Assembly (NCBI GenBank): GCA_017534365.1
Contig: JAFWCS010000482.1
Span: 1-6,895 of the forward strand
Length of the DNA: 6,895 nt
Reading direction: 5' to 3'
Origin: Clostridia bacterium
Lineage (GTDB): Bacteria > Bacillota > Clostridia > Oscillospirales > Acutalibacteraceae
The position numbers were made by a program, and so were the translations under genes. Below the pieces are notes generated by a model. The model ran no database searches, was not told the DNA's origin, and saw only the letters and a program-made list of their open reading frames with translations. Positions 1-5,906 of the stretch are shown here, one piece after another. Every line of letters starts with the position of its first letter. Positions within the stretch are counted from its first letter, which is position 1.

Positions 1-650
1 TCTTTTTCACCTTCGTCCTGATCGCCTTCATGCGCTCGGGCAACGTGCGCACACTCTTTCTCATCTGCGCGGTCGCGCTCATGGGCGCGATGCTGGTCAT
101 CTATTTCAAGCCCTACGTCGCCAACCGCTTCGCCGCCTACCGCCATGTCTGGGACTACGCCGACACGCTCGGCTATCAGCAGACGCGCGTGCTGATGTAT
201 TCCGCGAGCGGCGGGCTCTTCGGCCTCGGGCTGGGCGAGGGCTATCTGCGGGACGTTTACGCCGTCACGACCGACCTGATCTTCGGCCTGATCAATGAAG
301 AACTCGGCATCGTGATGGGCGTCGCCGTGGTGCTCTCTTTTGTCGGCATTGCGTTTTTCGCGGTCAAGACCGCCAAGAGCGCCGGCTCGAGCTTCTACGC
401 GATCGCGGCCGTCGCCGCCGCCGGCATGCTGCTGTTCCAGATGTCGCTGAACGTGTTCGGCGTCACGGATCTGCTGCCGCTGACCGGCGTAACGCTGCCG
501 TTCGTCAGCCGGGGCGGTTCGAGCATGATCTGCTCGTGGGGCCTGCTGGCCTATATCCGCGCGGCCGGAGCGCCGTTTGTGCCGCCGCGACCGGATATCG
601 CAGTGAGCAAGCGCCTGCGCCGACCCGCGAAAGGAGGCGCAGCCGAATGA
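1..650 (+). CDS. FtsW/RodA/SpoVE-family peptidoglycan glycosyltransferase (3' part, 5' end outside window)
   Basis: This is the C-terminal 215 residues of a SEDS-family membrane protein, the class that polymerises lipid II into glycan strands at the outer face of the membrane. The frame is open from base 3, so the Met codon at 30 is internal and the true start lies upstream. Visible family hallmarks are the GYQQ segment followed by a small-residue stretch SASGGLFGLGLGEG, then TDLIFGLINEELG, and near the end LLPLTGVTLPFVSRGGSS, the signature loop of FtsW, RodA and SpoVE. Hydrophobic helices lie between these motifs. The tail after the last helix is short and basic. The stop overlaps the ATG of the next gene (ATGA), a coupling typical of a SEDS protein with its cognate class B PBP. 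From this fragment I cannot tell FtsW, RodA and SpoVE apart; the pairing resembles the rodA-pbpA arrangement of other Gram-positives. Confidence 0.93.
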   Translation, partial: FFTFVLIAFMRSGNVRTLFLICAVALMGAMLVIYFKPYVANRFAAYRHVWDYADTLGYQQTRVLMYSASGGLFGLGLGEGYLRDVYAVTTDLIFGLINEELGIVMGVAVVLSFVGIAFFAVKTAKSAGSSFYAIAAVAAAGMLLFQMSLNVFGVTDLLPLTGVTLPFVSRGGSSMICSWGLLAYIRAAGAPFVPPRPDIAVSKRLRRPAKGGAAE

Positions 651-2008
651 AGATCACCGCCAAACGCGCAGCCGTGATCTACGGCCTGATCGCGCTGGTG
701 CTCGCCGGCCTTGCCGTGTTTCTCATCAGCCTCGTGCGCCACGGCGACAGCTGGGCAGGCAGCCGCTTCAACCGCCATATCTACAGCGGCGGCGCCATCG
801 TCAACGCCGGCACGATCTATGATATCAACGGCGTGCCGCTCGCCGAGACCGAGGACGGCAGGCGCGTCTTTGCCGACGGGGCGAATACCCGCCGCGCGAC
901 CCTCCACGTGGTGGGCGATACGGCCGGCTATATCTCCACGGGCACGCACTATCTCTATCGCGACGCGCTCTCCGGCTACAGCATTGCCGGCGGCGTTTAC
1001 AAGCTCAAGCGCAGCGGCACGGGCACGGACATCACGCTGAACATCGACAGCAAGGCCTGCCGCGTCGCCTATGAGGCGCTCGGAGATTACAACGGCGCCG
1101 TCGCCGTTTATAATTACAAAACCGGGCAGCTGCTCTGCAGCGTTTCCAAGCCGACCTTTGACCCGCAGAACCGCCCGAAGGATCTGCTGACCAACGAGAA
1201 ATACGATGGCGTGTTTCTCGACAAGGTCATCTCCGGCATCTATACCCCCGGCTCGCTGATGAAGATCGTCACGGCGGCCTGCGCGATCGAAAACATCCCC
1301 GACATCTATACGCGCACGTTTGAATGCGACGGCGAATATGAGACCGGGGACGGCGTCGTCATCTGCAACGGCGTGCACGGCAAGGTCAGTTTTCAGGAAG
1401 CGATGAACGAGAGCTGCAACTGCGCCTTCGCGCAGATCTCGATCGAGCTCGGCGCGTCGAAGCTGCTGGCCACGGCCGAGAGTCTCGGCTTCAACAAGCA
1501 GCTCACCGCCAAGGAGATCCGGCTGGCAAAGAGCCGCTTCTCCCCCTCCAAGACCAGCAAAGCCGAGCTCGGCTGGGCGGGCATCGGTCAATCGACCACC
1601 TATCTGAATCCCGCGCACATGCTCGCCATCGTCGGCGCCGTTGCGAACGGCGGGGTCGGTTATGCCCCGGACCGCATCCGCGCCGCCGGCGCGCTCTCCG
1701 AGGTGGTCGGCCGCGTGCCGGAGCCGCTGGTGAAAATGAACCCTGCCACCGCCGCGCAGCTGCAGAAGCTCCTGCGCTCGAACGTGGCGGATCAATACGG
1801 CGAATCCAAATTCCCGGGGCTGGAAATGTGCGGCAAGACCGGCACCGCCCAGATCGACGGCGAAACGAGCCACTCCTGGTTCGCGGGCTATTCCCAGCGC
1901 GCCGACCTGCCGCTGGCCGTGGTTGTGATCGCCGAGCACGCCGGCTCCGGCATGCGCACCGCCTCCGCCGTGGCGAACACCGTGATGCAGTATTTTGCAG
2001 GAAACTGA
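647..2008 (+). CDS. Class B penicillin-binding protein (D,D-transpeptidase), PbpA/FtsI-like
   Basis: A 453-residue peptidoglycan cross-linking enzyme anchored by one N-terminal membrane helix (about residues 8-30), with the catalytic domain outside the cell. The three penicillin-binding motifs are in order and correctly spaced: SLMK at 203-206 with nucleophile Ser203, SCN at 256-258, and KTGT at 397-400. The N-terminal part carries the family phrase GTIYDINGVPLA (about 56-67). The length is short for class B PBPs and fits the PbpA-like type without a long pedestal or PASTA domains. The start at 647 is chosen because GGAGG at 633-637 lies 9 nt upstream and the ATG overlaps the preceding stop. 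The same frame is open back to 536, but that stretch lies inside the FtsW/RodA gene in another frame and is not plausible protein. By family knowledge the SEDS protein supplies glycan polymerisation and this protein the cross-links. Confidence 0.96.
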   Translation: MKITAKRAAVIYGLIALVLAGLAVFLISLVRHGDSWAGSRFNRHIYSGGAIVNAGTIYDINGVPLAETEDGRRVFADGANTRRATLHVVGDTAGYISTGTHYLYRDALSGYSIAGGVYKLKRSGTGTDITLNIDSKACRVAYEALGDYNGAVAVYNYKTGQLLCSVSKPTFDPQNRPKDLLTNEKYDGVFLDKVISGIYTPGSLMKIVTAACAIENIPDIYTRTFECDGEYETGDGVVICNGVHGKVSFQEAMNESCNCAFAQISIELGASKLLATAESLGFNKQLTAKEIRLAKSRFSPSKTSKAELGWAGIGQSTTYLNPAHMLAIVGAVANGGVGYAPDRIRAAGALSEVVGRVPEPLVKMNPATAAQLQKLLRSNVADQYGESKFPGLEMCGKTGTAQIDGETSHSWFAGYSQRADLPLAVVVIAEHAGSGMRTASAVANTVMQYFAGN

Positions 2009-2017
2009 GGCTGCTTT

Positions 2018-2719
2018 ATGCGACGATATCCGACCGAATCGATCATCAACTGCCGCGATCTCGGCGGCTGGCCCTGCCCCGGCGGCATGACCGCAAAGGG
2101 GCGCGCCATACGCTGCGGCATTCCGCTGCCGCCTACGCCGAACGATTACGCGCTGCTCCGGCAGCTCGGCGTGCGCGCGATCGTGGATCTGCGCGGGCGA
2201 GGGGAAGCCGCGCTATATCCCTCCCCCTTCGCGGCGGATCCGGATTTTGATTATTACCACATTCCGCTCTATGAGGCGAACCCCGCAACCGCGCGTGACA
2301 GCCGCCCGCTGACCGCGCTCTATCGCGAGATTCTGACGGACTTCGGGCCGGGCTTCGCCGCCGTGCTCCGGCTGCTGCCGACGCTGCCGCAGCCCTTTCT
2401 TTTCCACTGCTTCTGCGGCAAGGACCGCACCGGGCTGCTCTCCGCGCTGCTGCTGGACGCCGCCGGTGTGGATTCTGCAGATATTACAGCGGATTACGAG
2501 GTTTCCTTCACCTATATCAAGCCCTTTTTCGAGCGGGAAATCGCGGCGGGCTCGCCGCTGATCTGGCAGACCGATCTTTCCAGACTGCGCACGGACGCCG
2601 CCGTCATGGAGGAAACGCTCTCCTTTCTGCGGCACGCATACGGCGGGGCGCGCGGTTACTTCGCCGCAATCGGTCTGACCGCGCCGGAGATCGCCGCCGT
2701 GGAACGGCTGCTGCGGTGA
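2018..2719 (+). CDS. Tyrosine-protein phosphatase-like protein (Y_phosphatase3 / dual-specificity type)
   Basis: A 233-residue soluble protein without signal peptide or membrane segment. The active-site P-loop HCFCGKDRT is at residues 130-138, giving catalytic Cys131 and phosphate-binding Arg137, the HCxxGKDRT form of the CX5R motif seen in bacterial Y_phosphatase3-family enzymes. The N-terminus has the family phrase INCRDLGG followed by a small-residue stretch and an arginine, and DLRGRGE (about residues 57-63) matches the conserved DLR element. Members hydrolyse phosphotyrosine or other phosphoesters; some act on phosphoinositides, so the substrate is open. The ATG at 2018 sits 9 nt after the PBP stop. 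Its likely ribosome binding site, GAGG at 2007-2010, overlaps that stop, so translation is probably coupled. The place in a wall-synthesis operon suggests a role in envelope regulation, but that is inference. A terminator follows directly. Confidence 0.88.
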   Translation: MRRYPTESIINCRDLGGWPCPGGMTAKGRAIRCGIPLPPTPNDYALLRQLGVRAIVDLRGRGEAALYPSPFAADPDFDYYHIPLYEANPATARDSRPLTALYREILTDFGPGFAAVLRLLPTLPQPFLFHCFCGKDRTGLLSALLLDAAGVDSADITADYEVSFTYIKPFFEREIAAGSPLIWQTDLSRLRTDAAVMEETLSFLRHAYGGARGYFAAIGLTAPEIAAVERLLR

Positions 2720-2735
2720 AAAAATTATTGCACAC

Positions 2736-2770
2736 AAAAAACGGAGCCTGTCAGAAGGCTCCATTTTTTT
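2736..2770. terminator. Bidirectional intrinsic terminator between converging operons
   Basis: The perfect 7-bp stem GGAGCCT (2743-2749) and AGGCTCC (2756-2762) encloses a 6-nt loop. It is preceded by six A (2736-2741) and followed by seven T (2764-2770). Read on the plus strand it ends the FtsW/PBP/phosphatase operon 24 nt after the stop. Read on the minus strand the A-run becomes a U-run, so it also ends the larC operon, whose stop codon is at 2777-2779. Confidence 0.93.
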
Positions 2771-2776
2771 AAGATT

Positions 2777-3952
2777 TCATTTGCTTTCCGCTTCCCTGCG
2801 GATCTCAAACAGCGCACGGTCCTGCTCCGCGGCGGCGCGGGCGAGATCGTCATATTCGAGCTTCTCCCGCGCAACGCCGAAGCCTTCGGCGATCTTGCGC
2901 CGCATCGGGCCGAAGGGCGTTTCGACCGTTTCCTCCCGCCTTTGCAGCGTATAGCGCCGCAGCGTCTGCGCGCGCACGCCGAGCGTCGTCGTATAGCGGA
3001 GCGTCAATTCCGCAAAGCGCGCGGCTTCCTCCGACCGGCAGAGCAGACAGAGCTGCGTGCCCGGGCGGGATTTTTTCATGCCGATCGGCACGGTCCAGAC
3101 GTCCAGCGCCCCGGCGGCCAGCAGCCGCTCCGCGGCAAACGCGATCGCCTCGGGCGTCATATCATCCAGATTGCAGGTCAGCTCCGCCGCCGTTTCGGCA
3201 GTGTCGTCCGCAGTCTCTCCCAGCCAGGCGCGCACGCAATTCGGCGCGGAAAACGTCTTTTTGCCCATACCGTAACCAATCGCAGAGGGCGACATCGCCG
3301 GCTGCCGGTCGAAGCGCGTTGCGAACTGCCGCAGCAGGGCGGCGCCGGTCGGCGTGCACAGCTCGCCCTCGATCCCGCCCGGATAAATCGGGATACCCCG
3401 CAGCAGGGCGGCCGTGGCCGGCGCAGGCACGGGCAGCTCTCCGTGGGCGCAGTGCACCGTACCGAAGCCGGTGCGCACAGGCGAGGCCACGACGGCGTCC
3501 GGCGCCAGATCGTGCAGCAGCAGGCAGAAGGCCGCGATATCCGCGACGGCATCCAGCGTGCCGACCTCATGAAAATGGATCTCCGTGACCGGCTCGCCGT
3601 GAACTTCGCTCTCCGCCTGCGCGAGCAGGGCATACACCTGCCCGACCTTCGCGCGGACCACCGGCGGAAGGGCCAACCCGTCGATCAGCGCCGCGATCTC
3701 CGCCGGCGTGCGGTGGTGATGGTGATGCTGCGCGTGCGCGTGCGATTCTTTTTCTCCGTGTACCTCGACGATGCACCGCCGCCCGGCAATGCCGCACTGC
3801 ACGGCGCGTTCCGTGCGGAACCGCACGCCCGGCACGCCCATGGCGTTCAGCCGCTCGACCGCCGCCGCCGGATCGGGCAGCAGATCCAGCAGCGCCGCAG
3901 TCAACATATCGCCGGCCGCGCCCATGCCGCAGTCAAAATACAGGATTTTCAT
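2777..3952 (-). CDS. larC: LarC, nickel insertion protein of nickel-pincer cofactor synthesis
   Basis: A 391-residue cytoplasmic enzyme. By family knowledge LarC inserts nickel in a CTP-dependent reaction into the dithio-pyridinium nucleotide made by LarB and LarE, giving the nickel-pincer cofactor used by lactate racemase LarA and its relatives. Visible hallmarks in order: the N-terminal MKILYFDCGMGAAGDM, a His-rich segment at 71-80 ending in five His, HFHEVGTLDAVADI at 126-139, CTPTGAALL around 199-207, and the C-terminal LarC2-type block with NLDDMTPE at 261-268, GALDV at 281-285 and MKKSRPG at 292-298. Both halves are in one continuous frame, unlike the frameshifted larC1/larC2 of Lactobacillus plantarum. 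The start at 3952 is favoured by AAGGGAG 8 nt upstream and by the canonical N-terminus; the same frame stays open to 4084, but there it overlaps the upstream gene. It is last in a three-gene operon. LarA, LarB and LarE are not in this window. Confidence 0.95.
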   Translation of the reverse strand: MKILYFDCGMGAAGDMLTAALLDLLPDPAAAVERLNAMGVPGVRFRTERAVQCGIAGRRCIVEVHGEKESHAHAQHHHHHRTPAEIAALIDGLALPPVVRAKVGQVYALLAQAESEVHGEPVTEIHFHEVGTLDAVADIAAFCLLLHDLAPDAVVASPVRTGFGTVHCAHGELPVPAPATAALLRGIPIYPGGIEGELCTPTGAALLRQFATRFDRQPAMSPSAIGYGMGKKTFSAPNCVRAWLGETADDTAETAAELTCNLDDMTPEAIAFAAERLLAAGALDVWTVPIGMKKSRPGTQLCLLCRSEEAARFAELTLRYTTTLGVRAQTLRRYTLQRREETVETPFGPMRRKIAEGFGVAREKLEYDDLARAAAEQDRALFEIRREAESK

Positions 3953-3960
3953 CGTTCTCT

Positions 3961-3967
3961 CTCCCTT
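3961..3967 (-). promoter_or_regulatory. Ribosome binding site that fixes the larC start
   Basis: On the minus strand this reads AAGGGAG, 8 nt before the ATG at 3952-3950. It decides for the 391-residue start over the longer open frame reaching 4084. Confidence 0.8.
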
Positions 3968-3977
3968 GGAACAAAGC

Positions 3978-4001
3978 GGCCCCGCCGGATCCGGCAGGGC
4001 C
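3978..4001 (-). repeat. 24-nt near-perfect palindrome in the gap before larC
   Basis: Positions 3978-3989 mirror 3990-4001 with a single mismatch (C3983 against A3996), centred on GGATCC. As minus-strand RNA it makes a very GC-rich hairpin just downstream of the stop of the 105-residue gene (4012-4014) and 10 nt upstream of the larC ribosome binding site. It is followed on that strand by GCTTTGTTCC, too few U for a confident intrinsic terminator. It could be a partial terminator, an RNA-stabilising intercistronic hairpin or an operator; none is proven. Confidence 0.6.
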
Positions 4002-4011
4002 AAAATGCCGA

Positions 4012-4329
4012 TTATTTTGTCTTTTTGAAAACTGCTGCGCGGACCTTGCCCTGCGGATCCTTGACCAGCAGGACGATCACCCACACGATCAGGCCGAGCG
4101 CCACCACGGACAGGCCGAGGAAAGCGTCGTTGAGCATATCCATCGGGGCCGGGGTGAAGTAGTCCGCCTTGAGCTCCGCGAATTCAAAGATCGCGTCCAC
4201 GAGCCACATCAGGGACGCGCCCCAGAACATCCAGCAAAGCACGCCGATCTTCATATCGGCGGCTTTTTCGGATCTGTACCACAGGCCGGTGCAGATCGCG
4301 GCGGCAAACACCGTGATCAACAGCGTCAT
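4012..4329 (-). CDS. Small membrane protein of unknown function (105 aa)
   Basis: I do not recognise this family. The protein has three hydrophobic segments at about residues 2-18, 28-48 and 67-89, and ends in a basic tail (KVRAAVFKKTK). The second helix is rich in Trp and Met (CWMFWGASLMWLVDAIFEF). The loop between helices two and three is acidic and Pro-rich (about 51-66). AAGGGGGG at 4336-4343 on the minus strand lies 6 nt before the ATG and overlaps the stop of the upstream gene, which is only 12 nt away. The two are therefore almost certainly co-transcribed and translationally coupled, and probably form a membrane complex. larC follows 59 nt downstream, suggesting but not proving a link with nickel-cofactor use. 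The strong ribosome binding site, clear helices and operon position support a real gene; the opposing plus-strand frames look like shadows. Confidence 0.85.
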   Translation of the reverse strand: MTLLITVFAAAICTGLWYRSEKAADMKIGVLCWMFWGASLMWLVDAIFEFAELKADYFTPAPMDMLNDAFLGLSVVALGLIVWVIVLLVKDPQGKVRAAVFKKTK

Positions 4330-4341
4330 ACGAGGCCCCCC

Positions 4342-4755
4342 TTATTCCTGCGGTGCCTTGTCCGCCTGCCTGGCCGCGCGCTTTTCCCACGCGGAGACGA
4401 CGGCGACGATCACACCCCAGACCGCGGTGACGAGCAGCGCCATCGTGACGCCGACGGTCATCATTTCATGCAGCATTTCCGACACGGCTTCCGCCCCCTC
4501 GGTCGCTGCCGTCAGGAACGGGAACCAGGGCACGATCTCCCCGTGCCACAGATGCTCGAACGCGAGCAGGATCACGCCGCCCCAAAGCATGGCGTTGAGC
4601 CACTTGAGCTTGCGGGAGAAGGGGATCTTTTCCCGCGTTTCCAGATGCGCGCCCTGCGGCTGCGCGGAAACGGCGTTCTTTTCTTTCGCTTCCAGAATTT
4701 TCGAAGCGACGGTGGTGATGACCGCTTCAGCGGCCGGAACGATAAAACATGCCAT
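4342..4755 (-). CDS. Small membrane protein of unknown function (137 aa), first gene of the larC operon
   Basis: I do not recognise a named family. The 137-residue product begins with MACFIVPAAEAVITTVASK, a weakly hydrophobic or amphipathic helix. A charged linker follows (about 22-51), then a membrane segment at about 53-70 and a second at about 98-121, and a charged C-terminus. Around the middle segments sit FEHLWHGE (66-73), the aromatic/Pro stretch IVPWFPF (74-80), and LHEMM (95-99). Three His next to Glu near the membrane surface could bind a metal or haem, which is speculation. The start at 4755 is set by GGAGGTA 6-7 nt upstream; an in-frame TTG at 4791 lacks such a site. Its stop overlaps the next gene's ribosome binding site. 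A consensus promoter and a structured leader of about 155 nt precede it. Confidence 0.86.
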   Translation of the reverse strand: MACFIVPAAEAVITTVASKILEAKEKNAVSAQPQGAHLETREKIPFSRKLKWLNAMLWGGVILLAFEHLWHGEIVPWFPFLTAATEGAEAVSEMLHEMMTVGVTMALLVTAVWGVIVAVVSAWEKRAARQADKAPQE

Positions 4756-4910
4756 AATGCTACCTCCATGCGATTCTGCGGCAAAAGACAAAAGCAGAAA
4801 GGCCGCCCCTGCCGGGAGCCCAATGCCTTCCTGCGCATCGTTTGCCGTGATTCAAATGCAAAGTTCTCCGGACGCTTCTGCGCCCCTGCTTCGGCGTCCT
4901 GCCGAGGCTT
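4756..4910 (-). promoter_or_regulatory. Structured 5' leader of the larC operon, candidate cis-regulatory RNA
   Basis: The predicted transcript starts near 4910 and runs about 155 nt to the first ATG. Minus-strand RNA can form a three-storey hairpin. P1 is CGGCAAA (4847-4841) with UUUGCCG (4785-4779), 7 bp. P2 is GCAGGAAGGC (4834-4825) with GCCUUUCUGC (4803-4794), 10 bp with one G-U. P3 is GCUCC (4819-4815) with GGGGC (4809-4805), closing the loop CGGCA. The helices are separated by asymmetric internal loops. Upstream, GGACGC (4899-4894) can pair with GCGUCC (4875-4870), which excludes an alternative hairpin UCGGC/GCCGA (4905-4901 with 4895-4891). I could not match it to the conserved cores of known riboswitches such as NiCo, c-di-GMP-I, fluoride, THF or Moco by eye. 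Pairings are seen directly; a regulatory role is inferred. Confidence 0.55.
4761..4767 (-). promoter_or_regulatory. Ribosome binding site of the operon's first gene
   Basis: GGAGGTA on the minus strand, 5 nt before the ATG at 4755-4753 (7 nt counting from GGAGG). It lies 11 nt downstream of the closing helix of the structured leader, so folding of the leader could influence access to it. Confidence 0.85.
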
Positions 4911-4916
4911 GATTAC

Positions 4917-4945
4917 AGTATAGCACAGATCCCGCGGCGTGTCAA
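4917..4945 (-). promoter_or_regulatory. Sigma-A promoter of the larC operon
   Basis: On the minus strand a perfect -35 TTGACA (4945-4940) and -10 TATACT (4922-4917) are separated by 17 nt, with TGC immediately before the -10 (extended -10). Transcription should start near 4910. Confidence 0.88.
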
Positions 4946-4964
4946 GAAGGATTCCCAGCGCCCG

Positions 4965-4993
4965 TTGCAATTCCCCGCCGGTTGTGATATAAT
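4965..4993 (+). promoter_or_regulatory. Sigma-A promoter of the lipoprotein gene
   Basis: TTGCAA (4965-4970) and a perfect TATAAT (4988-4993) are separated by 17 nt, with an extended -10 TGA just before it. Transcription should start near 5000, giving a short leader of about 33 nt with AGGAGG at 5019-5024. It is back to back with the larC-operon promoter; the two -35 boxes are 19 nt apart. Confidence 0.9.
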
Positions 4994-5032
4994 ATATTGT
5001 AATAAAAGAGTAACACATAGGAGGACGCAGGG

Positions 5033-5902
5033 ATGAAACGATGGATCGCCGGCTGGCTTGCGGCAATGCTGCTGTTTGGGTTCTCCGCCTGCAGCATGTC
5101 GATCAACACGCAGGAGCCCTCGACCGAACCGACCACGGCGGATCCGAACGCTTATCCGCGCGTGTCCCTGACGGCGCAGGAGGCGCACGAAACGCTCACG
5201 GATGACGAGGGGAACACCGTCATCACCGTGGAGAGCCGCATCCCGCGGCTGACCGCCGGGCTCGAAGAGGGCAAGCTGAATATGATGAATCACCTCTTTG
5301 ACTCCCTGCGCGCGGAGATGCGGGACCGCGCCGTCAAAAACATAAAGAACGCCGCCGCCGATCTCAAGCGCTCCGGCAACGGCAAGCCCTGGCTTTATAA
5401 AATGGATTATACCGTGACCTACGCGGACGCCGGCTTCCTCTGCGTCCTGTTGGTCGAGCAGTTCTCCACCATGGGCAACCCCAAGGCGGACCCGGTCTAT
5501 CACACGAAGATGCTGGACATGCTGACCGGCCGCGTCTGCCCGGTCACCCTCTTCGCCTATGACAACGCGGATGCGGCCATTGCGCGCGCGAATATCGAGG
5601 AAATGATCGCCCAGGAGCTGCGCAAAAACTTCCGCGTGAACGGCGCGAAGGCGCACGAGGAGGAGATCCTTAGGATCGCCGCCAGCTTTGACGAATACAC
5701 CTACTGGTTCATGCAGGACGGAACGCTGGTGTTCCCGCTGGACTGCAGCAGCGTCGGAGAAAGCGCCGGCTATCTTTGCCGCATCTCCCCCGCCACGGCG
5801 GAGACGCTGTTTGACACGCCCCTGTCCTACCGCAGAGTGCAGGAAAACAACGCAAAGGTGACGACCGCAAAAGAAACAACCGCCACACAAACAGCCAGCT
5901 GA
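5033..5902 (+). CDS. RsiV/DUF3298-like lipoprotein
   Basis: A 289-residue exported lipoprotein. A basic start (MKRW) and a hydrophobic stretch lead to the lipobox FSAC, with lipidation at Cys20; a Ser/Thr/Pro-rich linker (about 21-40) tethers the domain to the membrane. The globular part (about 62-262) resembles the extracellular domain shared by RsiV-type anti-sigma factors and PdaC-like proteins: VESRIPRLTAG, a helix around 79-112, the strand WLYKMDYTVTYADAGFLCVL, TGRVCPVTLF (165-174), then EYTYWFMQDGTLVFPL (221-236) and the SAGYL element. In some family members this domain binds lysozyme. There is no cytoplasmic sigma-binding part and no adjacent sigma gene, so an anti-sigma role is unlikely; envelope sensing or inhibitor binding is possible. 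The Thr-rich C-terminus (from about 276) looks disordered. The start is fixed by AGGAGG 8 nt upstream. The gene has its own promoter and terminator. The family call is by pattern only. Confidence 0.82.
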   Translation: MKRWIAGWLAAMLLFGFSACSMSINTQEPSTEPTTADPNAYPRVSLTAQEAHETLTDDEGNTVITVESRIPRLTAGLEEGKLNMMNHLFDSLRAEMRDRAVKNIKNAAADLKRSGNGKPWLYKMDYTVTYADAGFLCVLLVEQFSTMGNPKADPVYHTKMLDMLTGRVCPVTLFAYDNADAAIARANIEEMIAQELRKNFRVNGAKAHEEEILRIAASFDEYTYWFMQDGTLVFPLDCSSVGESAGYLCRISPATAETLFDTPLSYRRVQENNAKVTTAKETTATQTAS

Positions 5903-5906
5903 TCAG

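Noticed and set aside
551..1939. Long minus-strand open frame (462 codons) opposite the PBP gene
   Set aside because: It is the exact antisense of a gene with all three PBP motifs, has low-complexity Ala/Gly/Arg/Val composition, no recognisable motif and no ribosome binding site. Third-position G/C bias explains its length.
3953..4084. Longer larC start giving 44 extra residues
   Set aside because: The extension overlaps the upstream gene, includes the palindrome as coding sequence, and lacks the ribosome binding site seen before the canonical MKILYFDC start.
2942..4162. Plus-strand open frame (406 codons) opposite larC
   Set aside because: Arg/Gln/His-rich shadow of larC, with no motifs, running across the intergenic palindrome and into the next gene.
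4756..4838. Upstream short frame starting at ATG 4838-4836 in the leader, as a possible leader peptide
   Set aside because: No Shine-Dalgarno sequence before it, and the frame does not stop in the leader but runs far into the first gene out of frame.
4756..4910. Match to a known riboswitch class
   Set aside because: I compared by eye with the conserved cores of NiCo, c-di-GMP-I, fluoride, THF, Moco, TPP, SAM and cobalamin classes and found no convincing order of motifs. A covariance-model search would be decisive and was not possible.
4169..4923. Plus-strand open frames opposite the two small membrane genes
   Set aside because: They lack ribosome binding sites and run through the leader and promoter of the minus-strand operon. 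The minus-strand frames have strong ribosome binding sites, membrane helices and tight gene spacing.
4913..5890. Minus-strand open frame (325 codons) opposite the lipoprotein gene
   Set aside because: It crosses both promoters and is antisense to a gene with promoter, ribosome binding site, lipobox and terminator; composition is that of a shadow frame.
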